Shown here piece after piece: positions 16,387-24,369 of a stretch of DNA of 64,000 bases. A model generated the notes under the pieces. The model made no database searches. It had not been told where the DNA came from and saw only the letters and a list, made by a program, of their open reading frames with translations. The first letter of the stretch is position 1; the number at the start of each line of letters is the position of its first letter. Source of the DNA: Amycolatopsis thermoflava N1165 (GTDB taxonomy: Bacteria > Actinomycetota > Actinomycetes > Mycobacteriales > Pseudonocardiaceae); NCBI RefSeq assembly GCF_000473265.1, contig NZ_KI421511.1:5996360-6060359 (forward strand). The letters run 5' to 3'. The position numbers and the translations under genes are program-made.

Positions 16387-16491
16387 CGCAACTCCTTCAG
16401 CTTCGGTGTGCTTCCGGGGTACCTTCCCGCGCCGCGTTCAAACCCGCATATTTGCTAGCACTTATATACGTCTTGTGTAATACTTCGCGGG

Positions 16492-16812
16492 GTGGACGTC
16501 TTCGAAGCGGTGGCCGAGCCCAGCAGGCGCACCCTGCTGGACCTTCTGGCCCAGGGCGAGCTTCCCGCGGGTGATCTGGTCGCGGCGCTGCCCGGCCTCA
16601 CCCAACCGGCGGTGTCCCGCCACCTGCGGATCCTGCGGGAGGTCGGGCTGGTCGAAGTTCGCCCGGACGGGCAACGCCGGATCTACGCGTTGCGCCCGGA
16701 CGGCTTGGCCGAGATCGACAAGTGGCTCGGCCGGTACCGCCGCTACTGGGCGCGCCACCTCGATTCCCTCGAGCGCCACCTGGCGCGCAACCAGGAAGGA
16801 CACCAGAAGTGA
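16492..16812 (+). CDS. ArsR-family HTH regulator
   Basis: Winged-helix regulator of 106 residues (MDVFEAVAEPSRRTLLDLLAQGELPAGDLVAAL; recognition helix TQPAVSRHLRILREVGLV; wing RPDGQRRIYALRP). No metal-binding cysteines are present, so it belongs to the SRPBCC-linked subgroup rather than metal sensors. GTG 16492 lies 8 bases after TAATAC (16478-16483), consistent with a leaderless mRNA. Translationally coupled to the SRPBCC gene by a GTGA overlap. Probably autorepresses through the AT-rich stretch at 16448-16485. Confidence 0.88.
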   Translation: MDVFEAVAEPSRRTLLDLLAQGELPAGDLVAALPGLTQPAVSRHLRILREVGLVEVRPDGQRRIYALRPDGLAEIDKWLGRYRRYWARHLDSLERHLARNQEGHQK

Positions 16813-17306
16813 GCTCCGAGAACGGCACGATCGAAACCGACGGTGAGGCGGCGGTCATCCGCTTCGAGCGCCACCTGCCCTTCCCGATCGAGACGGTGTG
16901 GGCCGCGATCACCGATCCCGCGCAGCGGCGGGCGTGGTTCGGCGAAACGGTCCTGGACACCGAGGCGGGCACCATCGAGATGCTGCCCGAGGACCCGCCC
17001 GCGCCCGACGACGCCAAGCGCATGACCGGGCGCGTCCTGGTGTGGCAGCCGCCGCACGTGTTCGAGCACGAGTGGCGCCAGCGCATCGTCGAGGACAGTG
17101 TGGTCCGCTACGAGCTGTCCGAGACGCCGGAGGGCACCCTGCTGAGGTTCACCCACCGGGGCCTGTCGGTGCGCAACGCACGGGGCTTCATCCCGGGTAC
17201 GCACGCCTTCTTCGACCGGCTGGCCGCCCACCTGGCCGGCGCCGAGCTGCCGGCCTGGGGGCAGCGCTACGCCGCCGTCGCCCCGGCCTACCCGTCCTGG
17301 ACCTGA
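16809..17306 (+). CDS. SRPBCC (AHSA1-like) domain protein
   Basis: Protein of 165 residues of the START/Bet v1 superfamily, AHSA1 subgroup: VIRFERHLPFPIETVWAAITDPAQRRAWF at the start, then FEHEWR and LLRFTHRGL, and a C-terminal helix with FIPGTHAFFDRLAAHLAG. It probably binds a hydrophobic ligand; the pairing with an ArsR regulator and a YCII protein recurs in actinomycetes. Start GTG 16809 overlaps the ArsR stop. No enzymatic role can be assigned. Confidence 0.85.
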   Translation: MSSENGTIETDGEAAVIRFERHLPFPIETVWAAITDPAQRRAWFGETVLDTEAGTIEMLPEDPPAPDDAKRMTGRVLVWQPPHVFEHEWRQRIVEDSVVRYELSETPEGTLLRFTHRGLSVRNARGFIPGTHAFFDRLAAHLAGAELPAWGQRYAAVAPAYPSWT

Positions 17307-17320
17307 CGCCCCGTCAGCGA

Positions 17321-17737
17321 TCATTCGTGGCAGTGGGCCACGTCGGGCGGCTCGGCGAGGAAGGGGCGCAGCTCGAGCCATTCGTGGATCGGCTTCCCGC
17401 CCGCGCCGGGCGCGGCCGACAGCTCGCCGGCCAGCTCGACCGCACGCTCGTGGCTGTCCACGTCGATCACCATCCAGCCCGCGATCAGGTCCTTGGTCTC
17501 CGGGAACGGCCCATCGGTCACCGGCGGACGCTCCTCCCCGTCGTAGCGCACCCACGTCCCCTCCGGCGCCAGCGCCTGACCGTCGACGAACTCACCGGTC
17601 TCCTCCAACCGGGCCGCGAAATCCCGCATGTACTGCACGTGCGCGGTGACCTCCTCCGGCGTCCACTGGTCCATCGGCACGTCGTTGACCGCCGCCGGAG
17701 CGCCCCGGTAGTGCTTGAGCAGCAGGTACTTGGCCAT
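17321..17737 (-). CDS. YCII-related protein
   Basis: Protein of 138 residues of the YCII/DGPF group (MAKYLLLKHYRG, FAARLEETGEFVDGQALAP, VTDGPFPETKDLIAGWMVIDVDS). These dimeric alpha-beta barrels often accompany ECF sigma factors or SRPBCC genes; the reaction is unknown. ATG 17737 has a GAGGAGAAGA site just upstream. It converges on the SRPBCC gene with 14 bases between the stops. Confidence 0.88.
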   Translation of the reverse strand: MAKYLLLKHYRGAPAAVNDVPMDQWTPEEVTAHVQYMRDFAARLEETGEFVDGQALAPEGTWVRYDGEERPPVTDGPFPETKDLIAGWMVIDVDSHERAVELAGELSAAPGAGGKPIHEWLELRPFLAEPPDVAHCHE

Positions 17738-17845
17738 GATCTTCTCCTCGGTGTGGTGCGGCCCATTCTGGCCGCGTTCGCACCGGGGACGGAGCCGATC
17801 GCGGGTTCTCGACACCGACGCACGATTTTTTTTCCGGCGAACACG

Positions 17846-17882
17846 CGGAAGGCCCCCTCGCGCTGGGCGAGAGGGCCTTCCG
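17846..17882. terminator. Hairpin terminator
   Basis: 15-bp stem CGGAAGGCCCCCTCG / CGAGAGGGCCTTCCG (one G-T pair), 7-base loop, just after the fadE5 stop on the minus strand. An eight-T run (17826-17833) lies beyond it. Confidence 0.8.
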
Positions 17883-17901
17883 TGGGGGATCTACGGGGAG
17901 A

Positions 17902-19743
17902 TCAGAACGCCGACTCCGGGACCTCCATGAGGTCGTTGTCGGCGGCCTCGACGACCGCGCGGCGCGCGGTCAGCTCGGGCAGCACCTGCTTGGCGAAGAA
18001 CGACGCCACCGCGATCTTGCCCTGGTAGAACGCCTGGTCCTTGGCCGAGGCGCCGTCCAGCTTGGTCAGCGCGATCTCGGCCTGGCGCAGCAGCTGCCAG
18101 CCCACCAGCAGGTCGCCCGCCGACATCAGGAACCGGACGGTGTGCTGGCCGACCTTGTACAGGTTCTTGACGTCCTCCTGCGACGAGGTCAGGTAGCCGA
18201 TCATCGCGCCGAGCATGCCCTGCACGTCCTCCAGGGCGCGCTTGAGCAGCTCACGCTCGTTCTTCAGCCGGCCGTTGCCCGCCTCGGAGTCGATGAACTT
18301 GGTGATCTCGTTCGCGATGTAGCCCAGCGCCTGGCCCTTGTCGCGGACGATCTTCCGGAAGAAGAAGTCCTGCGACTGGATGGCCGTGGTGCCCTCGTAC
18401 AGCGAGTCGATCTTCGCGTCGCGGATGTACTGCTCGATCGGGTAGTCCTGCAGGAAGCCGGAGCCGCCCAGGGTCTGCAGCGACTGCACGAGCTGCTCGG
18501 TGGCGCGCTCGGAGCCGACGCCCTTGACGATCGGCAGCAGCAGGTCGTTGACCCGCTCGGCCAGCTTCAGCGACTCCTCGTCACCCTCACCGGTCCACAC
18601 CTGGTCCTGGAAGGACGCGGTGTAGAGGTACACGGCGCGCAGACCCTCGGCGTAGGCCTTCTGCAGCATCAGCGAGCGGCGCACGTCCGGGTGGTGCGTG
18701 ATGGTGACCCGCGGCGCGGTCTTGTCGGTCATCTGGGTCAGGTCGGCGCCCTGCACGCGCTCCTTGGCGAACTCCAGCGCGTTGAGGTAGCCGGTGGACA
18801 GCGTGGCGATGGCCTTGGTGCCGACCATCATCCGGGCGTACTCGATGACCTGGAACATCTGCGCGATGCCGTCGTGCACCTCGCCGAGCAGCCAGCCCTT
18901 GGCCGGGATGCCGTGCTGGCCGAAGGTCAGCTCGCAGGTGGTCGAGACCTTCAGGCCCATCTTGTGCTCGACGTTGGTGACGAACGCGCCGTTCCGCTCG
19001 CCCAGCTCACCGGTGTTGGTGTCGAAGTGGAACTTCGGCACGAGGAACAGCGACAGGCCCTTGGTGCCCGGCTTGGCCTCGATGCCCGGACCCTCGGGAC
19101 GGGCCAGCACCAGGTGCATGATGTTCTCGGTCATGTCCTGGTCGGCGGAGGTGATGAACCGCTTCACGCCGTCCAGGTGCCAGCTGCCGTCCTCCTGCAG
19201 GACGGCCTTGGTGCGGCCGGCGCCGACGTCCGAGCCCGCGTCCGGCTCCGTGAGGACCATCGTGGCGCCCCACGCGCGGTCGATCATGATCCGCGCCCAG
19301 CGCTTCTGCTCCTCGGTGCCGTTGCGGTCGAGGATCATCGCGAAGTTCGGGCCCGCCATGTACATGAACAGGGCCGGGTTGGCGCCGAGGATCAGCTCGG
19401 CCGCCGCCCACTGCACGGTCGGGGGCAGGCCGAGGCCGCCGAGGTCGTTGGTGAGGCCCAGCCGCCACCACTCGCCGTCCCAGAGCTGCTGGTAGCTCTT
19501 CTTGAACGACTCGGGCAGGGTGGCCGAGAACGTCTTCGGGTCGTACACCGGCGGGTTGCGGTCGGCGTCGGCGAAGGACTCGGCCAGCGGGCCTACCGCG
19601 AGGTTGTTGAGCTCCTGCAGCGCGCCGCGCGCGGTCTCCTCGTCGGAGTCCGCGAGGACTCCCTTGCCGAGGCGCTCCTGGACGTTCAGGACCTCGAACA
19701 GGTTGAACTCGAGGTCTCGCACGTTGGACTTGTAGTGGCCCAT
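17902..19743 (-). CDS. fadE5: Acyl-CoA dehydrogenase, FadE5-like
   Basis: FAD-dependent acyl-CoA dehydrogenase of 613 residues, the long FadE5 class, opening [19 protein letters not shown] as in mycobacteria. The FAD-binding motif [32 protein letters not shown] and the catalytic-region Glu in [18 protein letters not shown] are present; the C-terminal extension is the extra domain of this class. It forms trans-2-enoyl-CoA from saturated acyl-CoA. In M. tuberculosis it sits beside fadA2-fabG4-htdX; here 14-16 kb intervene. A short palindrome lies upstream (19818-19831). Confidence 0.92.
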   Translation of the reverse strand: MGHYKSNVRDLEFNLFEVLNVQERLGKGVLADSDEETARGALQELNNLAVGPLAESFADADRNPPVYDPKTFSATLPESFKKSYQQLWDGEWWRLGLTNDLGGLGLPPTVQWAAAELILGANPALFMYMAGPNFAMILDRNGTEEQKRWARIMIDRAWGATMVLTEPDAGSDVGAGRTKAVLQEDGSWHLDGVKRFITSADQDMTENIMHLVLARPEGPGIEAKPGTKGLSLFLVPKFHFDTNTGELGERNGAFVTNVEHKMGLKVSTTCELTFGQHGIPAKGWLLGEVHDGIAQMFQVIEYARMMVGTKAIATLSTGYLNALEFAKERVQGADLTQMTDKTAPRVTITHHPDVRRSLMLQKAYAEGLRAVYLYTASFQDQVWTGEGDEESLKLAERVNDLLLPIVKGVGSERATEQLVQSLQTLGGSGFLQDYPIEQYIRDAKIDSLYEGTTAIQSQDFFFRKIVRDKGQALGYIANEITKFIDSEAGNGRLKNERELLKRALEDVQGMLGAMIGYLTSSQEDVKNLYKVGQHTVRFLMSAGDLLVGWQLLRQAEIALTKLDGASAKDQAFYQGKIAVASFFAKQVLPELTARRAVVEAADNDLMEVPESAF

Positions 19744-19817
19744 GTCGTCGCTCCGTTGTCGATCGGGTTTCCGGCTGGGCGCATGCTGGTCCCCTACTGG
19801 CCGGTAACATCAGGATA

Positions 19818-19831
19818 TTACCTGTGGGTAA
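19818..19831. promoter_or_regulatory. Short palindrome upstream of fadE5
   Basis: TTACC-TGTG-GGTAA, a 5-bp inverted repeat about 75 bases before the fadE5 start. The outer TTACC/GGTAA resembles the flank of the fabG4 palindrome (AGTAGGTAA). Possible site for the same acyl-CoA-responsive regulator; weak by itself. Confidence 0.4.
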
Positions 19832-19872
19832 CCGCGGCAAGCGAAACCAGCCTGTTGTGACGCACGGATCCG

Positions 19873-20649
19873 CTACCGGGAGCGGTACTCGACCACCCCG
19901 GGAGCCGTCGAACCGGGCGAAACCCGCTGTTCCGGGCCGTCGTCGGGCTGGGCCACCAGGATCCCGGCGCGGAAGGCGATCGTCACGGCGTGCGTCCGGT
20001 CACGGGCGGAGAGCTTGCGCAGGATGCTCTTCACATGCGTGCGCACGGTCTCCACGGAGAGGTAGAGGACCTTCGCGATACCCGCGTTCTCCAGTCCCTC
20101 GGCGACGAGCTGCAGCACCTGGTACTCGCGGCGGGACAACGGCATCTGGGCGCGGCGCACCGCGGCGGCGCTGGCGGACTGGCGCGCCGCGGACACGAGG
20201 TTGGCCAGGGACGGATCGACGTAGCGGCGGTCGAGGTAGGCGCGGCGGATGCCCTCGACCAGGCGGCGTGACTCGGCCGAGCGCGGGATGGCGGCGTGCA
20301 CACCGGCCGCGATGGCGTCGTGCAGGAACGCGGGGGTGCGGTTGGCCTCCCGGACCAGCGCGATCACGATCAACGCCGGGTCGCCGGCGATCAGCAGCTT
20401 GCTGAGGTGCCCGTGGGGGTCGAGGCCGGAGTCCACGAGGATGACGTCGGGATGGATCTGCTCGGCGAGCTGCAGCGCGCCGTGCGGGTTGATGGCCTGG
20501 CCCGCCCAGTGCATCCCCTGCGTGCGCTGCACGAGCCCGGACAGGCCCTCGCGGTAGATGGGCACCGGGTCCACAGCGGCGACACCCACGCTGCGGCCGG
20601 CCGGCGATCCCTGCGGCACCCTGCCGGGGTCGTTACTGCGCGTCATCAC
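19873..20649 (-). CDS. LuxR-type (NarL-like) response regulator, atypical receiver
   Basis: Protein of 258 residues. Residues 20-140 are a receiver-like domain (VGVAAVDPVPIYREGLSGLVQ, VILVDSGLDPHG with the candidate phospho-Asp, IVIALVREAN). The first acidic pair is reduced to VDP and the Lys position is not obvious, so phosphorylation is doubtful. Residues about 172-235 are the LuxR helix-turn-helix (LSRREYQVLQLVAEGLENAGIAKVLYLSVETVRTHVKSILRKL). No histidine kinase is adjacent, so it is an orphan regulator with unknown targets. Confidence 0.85.
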   Translation of the reverse strand: MMTRSNDPGRVPQGSPAGRSVGVAAVDPVPIYREGLSGLVQRTQGMHWAGQAINPHGALQLAEQIHPDVILVDSGLDPHGHLSKLLIAGDPALIVIALVREANRTPAFLHDAIAAGVHAAIPRSAESRRLVEGIRRAYLDRRYVDPSLANLVSAARQSASAAAVRRAQMPLSRREYQVLQLVAEGLENAGIAKVLYLSVETVRTHVKSILRKLSARDRTHAVTIAFRAGILVAQPDDGPEQRVSPGSTAPGVVEYRSR

Positions 20650-20846
20650 GAAAAGAACCTCGTCTCGGCAAGGCCGGCCGTGGGAGCAGCACCGCCCGGA
20701 CGGTCCGCCCCCTCGACGTCCGCCCGGGCTACCGTGGCGCCTTGACCCGATCCTCCCTGCTGGAACCGGCCACGACCGACACCCGTCAATTGTCTGACCC
20801 GTCAGGGCCGTCCGCGTGACGCGGGTTCACCCGCTTGTGTCGCGCA

Positions 20847-21401
20847 CTACTCTGAGTAAACCGAGTTCCGCAGGTCGGCGAATGCTTCCGCGAGTGTTGT
20901 CGGAGTCCAGTGTGCGTTGAGTCCACTCGGATTGGGCAGTACCCACACGCGTGTTTCACCGAGCGGATCCGGCTGGCGCCCGACGGTCGCCTTCGGACGG
21001 TCGAACGCCGTCCGGAACGCGGTGATGCCGACGACCGCGAGCCAGCGCGGCCGGTACTCCGCGACCTTCGCGGCGAGCCGGACGCCGCCGGCGCGGAGTT
21101 CGTCGTCGGTCAGCTCGTCGGCCCGCGCGGTGGCGCGGTTGACGACGTTGGTGATGCCGAGGCCGAGGTCGAGCAGTTCGTCCTGCTCACTGGGGTCGAA
21201 CCGGCGCGGGGTGAAGCCGGACGCGTGCAGCGCGGGCCAGAAGCGGTTACCGGGGCGGGCGAAGTGGTAACCGGTGGCGCCGGAGTAGAGGCCGGGATTG
21301 ATCCCGCAGAACAACACGTCCAGGCCGGGCCGGAGGACGTCCGGGATGGTCGTCCCCGCCGCTGCGGCGAGCTGTTCTCTGGTGGGTCGGGAGGAAGCCA
21401 T
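20847..21401 (-). CDS. mug: G/U mismatch-specific DNA glycosylase (Mug)
   Basis: Uracil-DNA glycosylase family 2 enzyme of 184 residues: LDVLFCGINPGLYSGATGYHFARPGNRFWPALH (GINPG active-site motif with the Asn) and VWVLPNPSGLNAHW (NPSGLN intercalation loop). It removes U or ethenocytosine opposite G. The start codon shares a CATG with the divergent VOC gene, so the two 5' ends overlap by two bases and each promoter must lie inside the other gene or the transcripts are leaderless. Confidence 0.92.
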   Translation of the reverse strand: MASSRPTREQLAAAAGTTIPDVLRPGLDVLFCGINPGLYSGATGYHFARPGNRFWPALHASGFTPRRFDPSEQDELLDLGLGITNVVNRATARADELTDDELRAGGVRLAAKVAEYRPRWLAVVGITAFRTAFDRPKATVGRQPDPLGETRVWVLPNPSGLNAHWTPTTLAEAFADLRNSVYSE

Positions 21402-21768
21402 GCGAAGCCGGATATTAGCCGTCGCCGTCGACTGCCACGACGCCGAAGCGCTCGCGCGGTTCTGGTCGCGCGCGCTCGGCTACCAGGAGATCCGGCGCTG
21501 GCGGGACGACAAGGGCGTCGAGTACGTCGACATCGGCTCCGACGACCAGGAGATGGTGGTGTTCCAGCCGGTCGGCGAGGACAAGGTCGTCAAGAACCGC
21601 CTGCACCTGGACCTGGTGCCGGAGGGAGGCAGCCAGGCCGACGAGGTCGCGCGGCTGGTCGAACTGGGCGCGCGGGTGCTGTCGGACGACGACGACCTGC
21701 CGTGGGTGGTGCTGGCGGACCCGGAGGGCAACGAATTCTGCGTGCTCCCGCCACGCCAGGCGGGCTAG
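21400..21768 (+). CDS. VOC family (glyoxalase-like) protein
   Basis: Protein of 122 residues (RSRILAVAVDCHDAEALARFWSRALGY; LHLDLVP; VVLADPEGNEFCVLPP) of the DUF4287/VOC type found widely in actinobacteria. Glyoxalase-fold metalloprotein with two beta-alpha-beta modules; the substrate is unknown. A GGGAGGAAG site precedes ATG 21400, which overlaps the mug start. Confidence 0.88.
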   Translation: MRSRILAVAVDCHDAEALARFWSRALGYQEIRRWRDDKGVEYVDIGSDDQEMVVFQPVGEDKVVKNRLHLDLVPEGGSQADEVARLVELGARVLSDDDDLPWVVLADPEGNEFCVLPPRQAG

Positions 21769-21903
21769 GCTGTCCGGGTGTTCTGCGTGTGCGTGGCCTT
21801 GGACTGGTGGGCGCCGTCCGTGTGACGGCCGTTGTGACACCCACTTCGAGCCGTCTTCGGACGGCCGTGCCCCCGAAGGCGGCTCCCTGCCCTGGAGCCT
21901 TCC

Positions 21904-22893
21904 GTGGAACCCCCGATCGAAGTCGGCGCCGACCTGCGCCCTGAAGTAGCCGTCCGGCTGGCGTCGCAAGGCGTCCGCCTGCTGTGGCGCGACGATTTCC
22001 CGGCCGCCCGCCGCATGCTCGCCGCGATGGGCAAGCGCTTGCCCACGCGCTCGGCGGATTTCTACCGCTACCGCCAGTCCAGGCGGAACCGGGCCCGGGT
22101 GCTCGGCATGCTGCTGGTCGAACTCGGCCCCGACCTGCGGATCGACCTGCCGCGCGCGCCGGACGTGCGCGACGCGGTCCGGGCGGCGGGTGGCGCGCCG
22201 GGACTGGTGCCGCTGACCGAGCTGCTGGGCATGCTGAGCGCGCACGAGTGGCGGATGAAGGGTGTGCCCGTGGCGGCGCTGGGCGCGCGGATCCACCCGT
22301 ACTACGGCGTGTTCTCGCCGACCCGCCAGGACTACGTCTCGCTGGTGGCCCGCGCGCCGCTGCCCGCGGTCCGCACGGCGTTCGACATCGGCACGGGCAC
22401 CGGGGTGCTGGCGGCGGTCCTGGCGCGCCGCGGGGTGCCGGAGGTGGTGGCGACGGACATCTCGCCGGTCGCCGTGGCGTGCGCCAGGGAAAACGTGCGG
22501 CGGCTCGGGCTGCCCCAGGTCCGCGTGGTGGAGGCGGACCTGTTCCCGGACGGCCGCGCGGACCTCGTCGTGTGCAACCCGCCCTGGCTGCCCGGCGCCG
22601 CGCACTCCCCGCTGGACGCCGCCGTGTTCGACCCCGGATCGCGGATGCTGACGGGTTTCCTCGGCGGCGTGGCCGCGCACTTGGCGCCCGGTGGCGAGGC
22701 CTGGCTGGTCCTGTCCGACCTGGCGGAGCTGGTCGGCCTGCGCACCCGCGCCGAGCTGCTGGCTGGGTTCGCCGCCGCGGGCCTCACCGTGGTGGACCGG
22801 CTGGACGCCCCGCGCCGGCGGTACCCCGGCCGGGACCCGCTCGCGGAGGCCCGATCGCGGGAGGTGGTGTCCCTCTGGCGCCTGCGGCCCTGA
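21904..22893 (+). CDS. Class I N-methyltransferase (NPPW type)
   Basis: Protein of 329 residues. The N-terminal ~160 residues are a helical domain. The catalytic Rossmann domain reads TAFDIGTGTGVLAAVLARRGVPEVVATDIS, and NPPWLPG is the N-P-P-[YFW] motif of methyltransferases acting on an amide or ring nitrogen (PrmC, RlmG, HemK-like). The target may be rRNA or a protein; no close match is recognised. GTG 21904. The truncated methyltransferase follows 18 bases after its stop. Confidence 0.85.
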   Translation: MEPPIEVGADLRPEVAVRLASQGVRLLWRDDFPAARRMLAAMGKRLPTRSADFYRYRQSRRNRARVLGMLLVELGPDLRIDLPRAPDVRDAVRAAGGAPGLVPLTELLGMLSAHEWRMKGVPVAALGARIHPYYGVFSPTRQDYVSLVARAPLPAVRTAFDIGTGTGVLAAVLARRGVPEVVATDISPVAVACARENVRRLGLPQVRVVEADLFPDGRADLVVCNPPWLPGAAHSPLDAAVFDPGSRMLTGFLGGVAAHLAPGGEAWLVLSDLAELVGLRTRAELLAGFAAAGLTVVDRLDAPRRRYPGRDPLAEARSREVVSLWRLRP

Positions 22894-22911
22894 CCAGCTG
22901 ACACTGGCCGG

Positions 22912-23196
22912 ATGGACGCCACCACCGCCGACGGCTGCCCGGTCGAGGTCTACCGCCTGCTGCCCCCGTCAGGCGAAGCGGAGATCGCGCACCGGGCGGC
23001 CCCACCGGGCGCAGCGGTGCTCGACCTGGGCTGCGGCACCGGCCGCATCGCGCACCGGCTGATCGAGCTGGGCCACCCGGTCACCGCGGTCGACGACTCG
23101 CCCGAGATGCTGGCGCACGTCCGCGGCGCCGAAGCGGTCCAGGCACGCATCGAGGGCCTCGACCTCGGGCGGCGCTTCCCGGCCGTGCTGGTTTGA
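22912..23196 (+). pseudogene. Truncated class I SAM methyltransferase
   Basis: 94 residues containing only the SAM-binding N-terminal part of a methyltransferase: GAAVLDLGCGTGRIAHRLIELGHPVTAVDDSPEMLAHV and then GLDLGRRFPAVLV-stop. Full relatives are ~200-240 residues, so the acceptor-binding half is missing. The following ~250 bases (23197-23451) hold no convincing continuation in any frame; a stretch near 23240-23350 can be read as protein-like but is not assigned. Probably a gene remnant. Confidence 0.65.
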
Positions 23197-23451
23197 CGCC
23201 GTCGCTGAAGGCGAGGGGTCCCAGGTCAGGCGCTCGTCGGCCCGCCCTGGGGCGTCCCCGAGGGGCCGCTGCTCAATGCGACCGTCCGCATCCGGGGACG
23301 CGGTCCGGTCTGGGGAGCAGCCATTCACCACCCACCGGCGGAGCGAGTTCGAGCCGCTGGTTCGCCGCGAAACGGACGGAGGTGGCGGATTCACCACGAC
23401 GCGAGTACGGTATGTGATCTGCCACACAAGCACGACGCCAAAGGAGGCGGC

Positions 23452-23634
23452 GTGGAGTTCGCGATCGTCCTCGGGCTCGTAGTCCTGGTCTTCCTGGCGG
23501 CCGGCGTGGTCGTCACCTGGGAGGACCGGCGCGCGGCCAGGCGCAAGGCCCACCAGCGGGCCGCGGCCCTAGCGCGCCTCGGTGAGGTGGACCCGCTCGC
23601 GCCGCGCAGGCTCGCGGACCGGCTGGACCGCTGA
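23452..23634 (+). CDS. Small single-pass membrane protein
   Basis: 60 residues: a TM at 3-24 (FAIVLGLVVLVFLAAGVVVTW) then a charged cytoplasmic tail rich in Arg/Ala. GTG 23452 follows an AGGAGGCGGC site. Function unknown. Its last 66 bases overlap the convergent VanZ gene. Confidence 0.6.
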   Translation: MEFAIVLGLVVLVFLAAGVVVTWEDRRAARRKAHQRAAALARLGEVDPLAPRRLADRLDR

Positions 23635-24198
23635 CCGCAGCACCAGGAACAGCGTGGCGGCGATCCAGCCAAGCGCGGCGCCCGTGGTGTTGGTGATCAG
23701 GTCGTCGACGTCGAAGATCCGGTACTGGAACGGCGCGGTCCCGAAGTTCGCGGTCAGCTGCGTGATCTCCACGGCCAGCGAAATCGCGAAGCCGAGCAGC
23801 ACGCTCCCGGTGAACCCCCGCTTCCACAGCAGCCGCGCGAACAACCCCAGCGGCACGAACAGCAGCACGTTCAAGGTCATCTGCTCGAAGGCCGTCGTGG
23901 ACAGCGCGTTGATCCCGTCCTCCACGGCCTCGCGCCGCGCGTCCGCGATCCACTGGAACGGCACCAGCTGAATGGTCTGGGCCAGCCGACGCCCGCCTGC
24001 GGTCGGCAGCGGCAGGAACGTCACGGCGAGCGCGAACGACGCGTAGGCGATCAGCGTGGCGGTCGTCACCACGCGCCCCGGCACGACCCGCCCGAACCGG
24101 ACGTGCTGCAGCACCAGCTGCGGCACCAGCACGGTCCCCCAGATGGCGAGGAACCCGATCAGTCCGAAGTGGAGTGCGTTGACCTGCGCTGTCGTCAT
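23569..24198 (-). CDS. VanZ-like membrane protein
   Basis: Protein of 209 residues with five hydrophobic segments and the VanZ signature (NVLLFVPLGLFARLLW, then SLAVEITQLT and RIFDVDDLITNTTGAALGW). VanZ proteins are linked with teicoplanin and lipoglycopeptide tolerance in firmicutes, but most actinobacterial members have unknown roles. A second VanZ-like gene lies at 52872-53453. Single gene. Confidence 0.88.
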   Translation of the reverse strand: MTTAQVNALHFGLIGFLAIWGTVLVPQLVLQHVRFGRVVPGRVVTTATLIAYASFALAVTFLPLPTAGGRRLAQTIQLVPFQWIADARREAVEDGINALSTTAFEQMTLNVLLFVPLGLFARLLWKRGFTGSVLLGFAISLAVEITQLTANFGTAPFQYRIFDVDDLITNTTGAALGWIAATLFLVLRSAVQPVREPARRERVHLTEAR

Positions 24199-24369
24199 GC
24201 CTCGACGTTATGGCGACCACGGGGCCCGCCGGATCGGCCGAGAAGCCCGGCGACGATCACCGGCATCGGCCGAATGGCCGACAGTTAACCGGCCTTCCAC
24301 CTTTCGGACCTGGTGATCGTTGCGCGGCGGAGGTTAGATCGCGCCGGTATGCCCCTGACCGGAGGAAAG

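Noticed and set aside
17822..17835. T-run beside the fadE5 hairpin taken as U-tract of a plus-strand terminator
   Set aside because: The run precedes the stem on the plus strand, so it cannot serve as its tail; on the minus strand it reads as A-run.
20821..20834. GCGGG-TTCA-CCCGC as terminator of mug
   Set aside because: Stem of only five pairs without tail; too weak to call.
24199..24369. PHO box upstream of the secreted 5'-nucleotidase
   Set aside because: No pair of GTTCA-type repeats with 11-base spacing was found.
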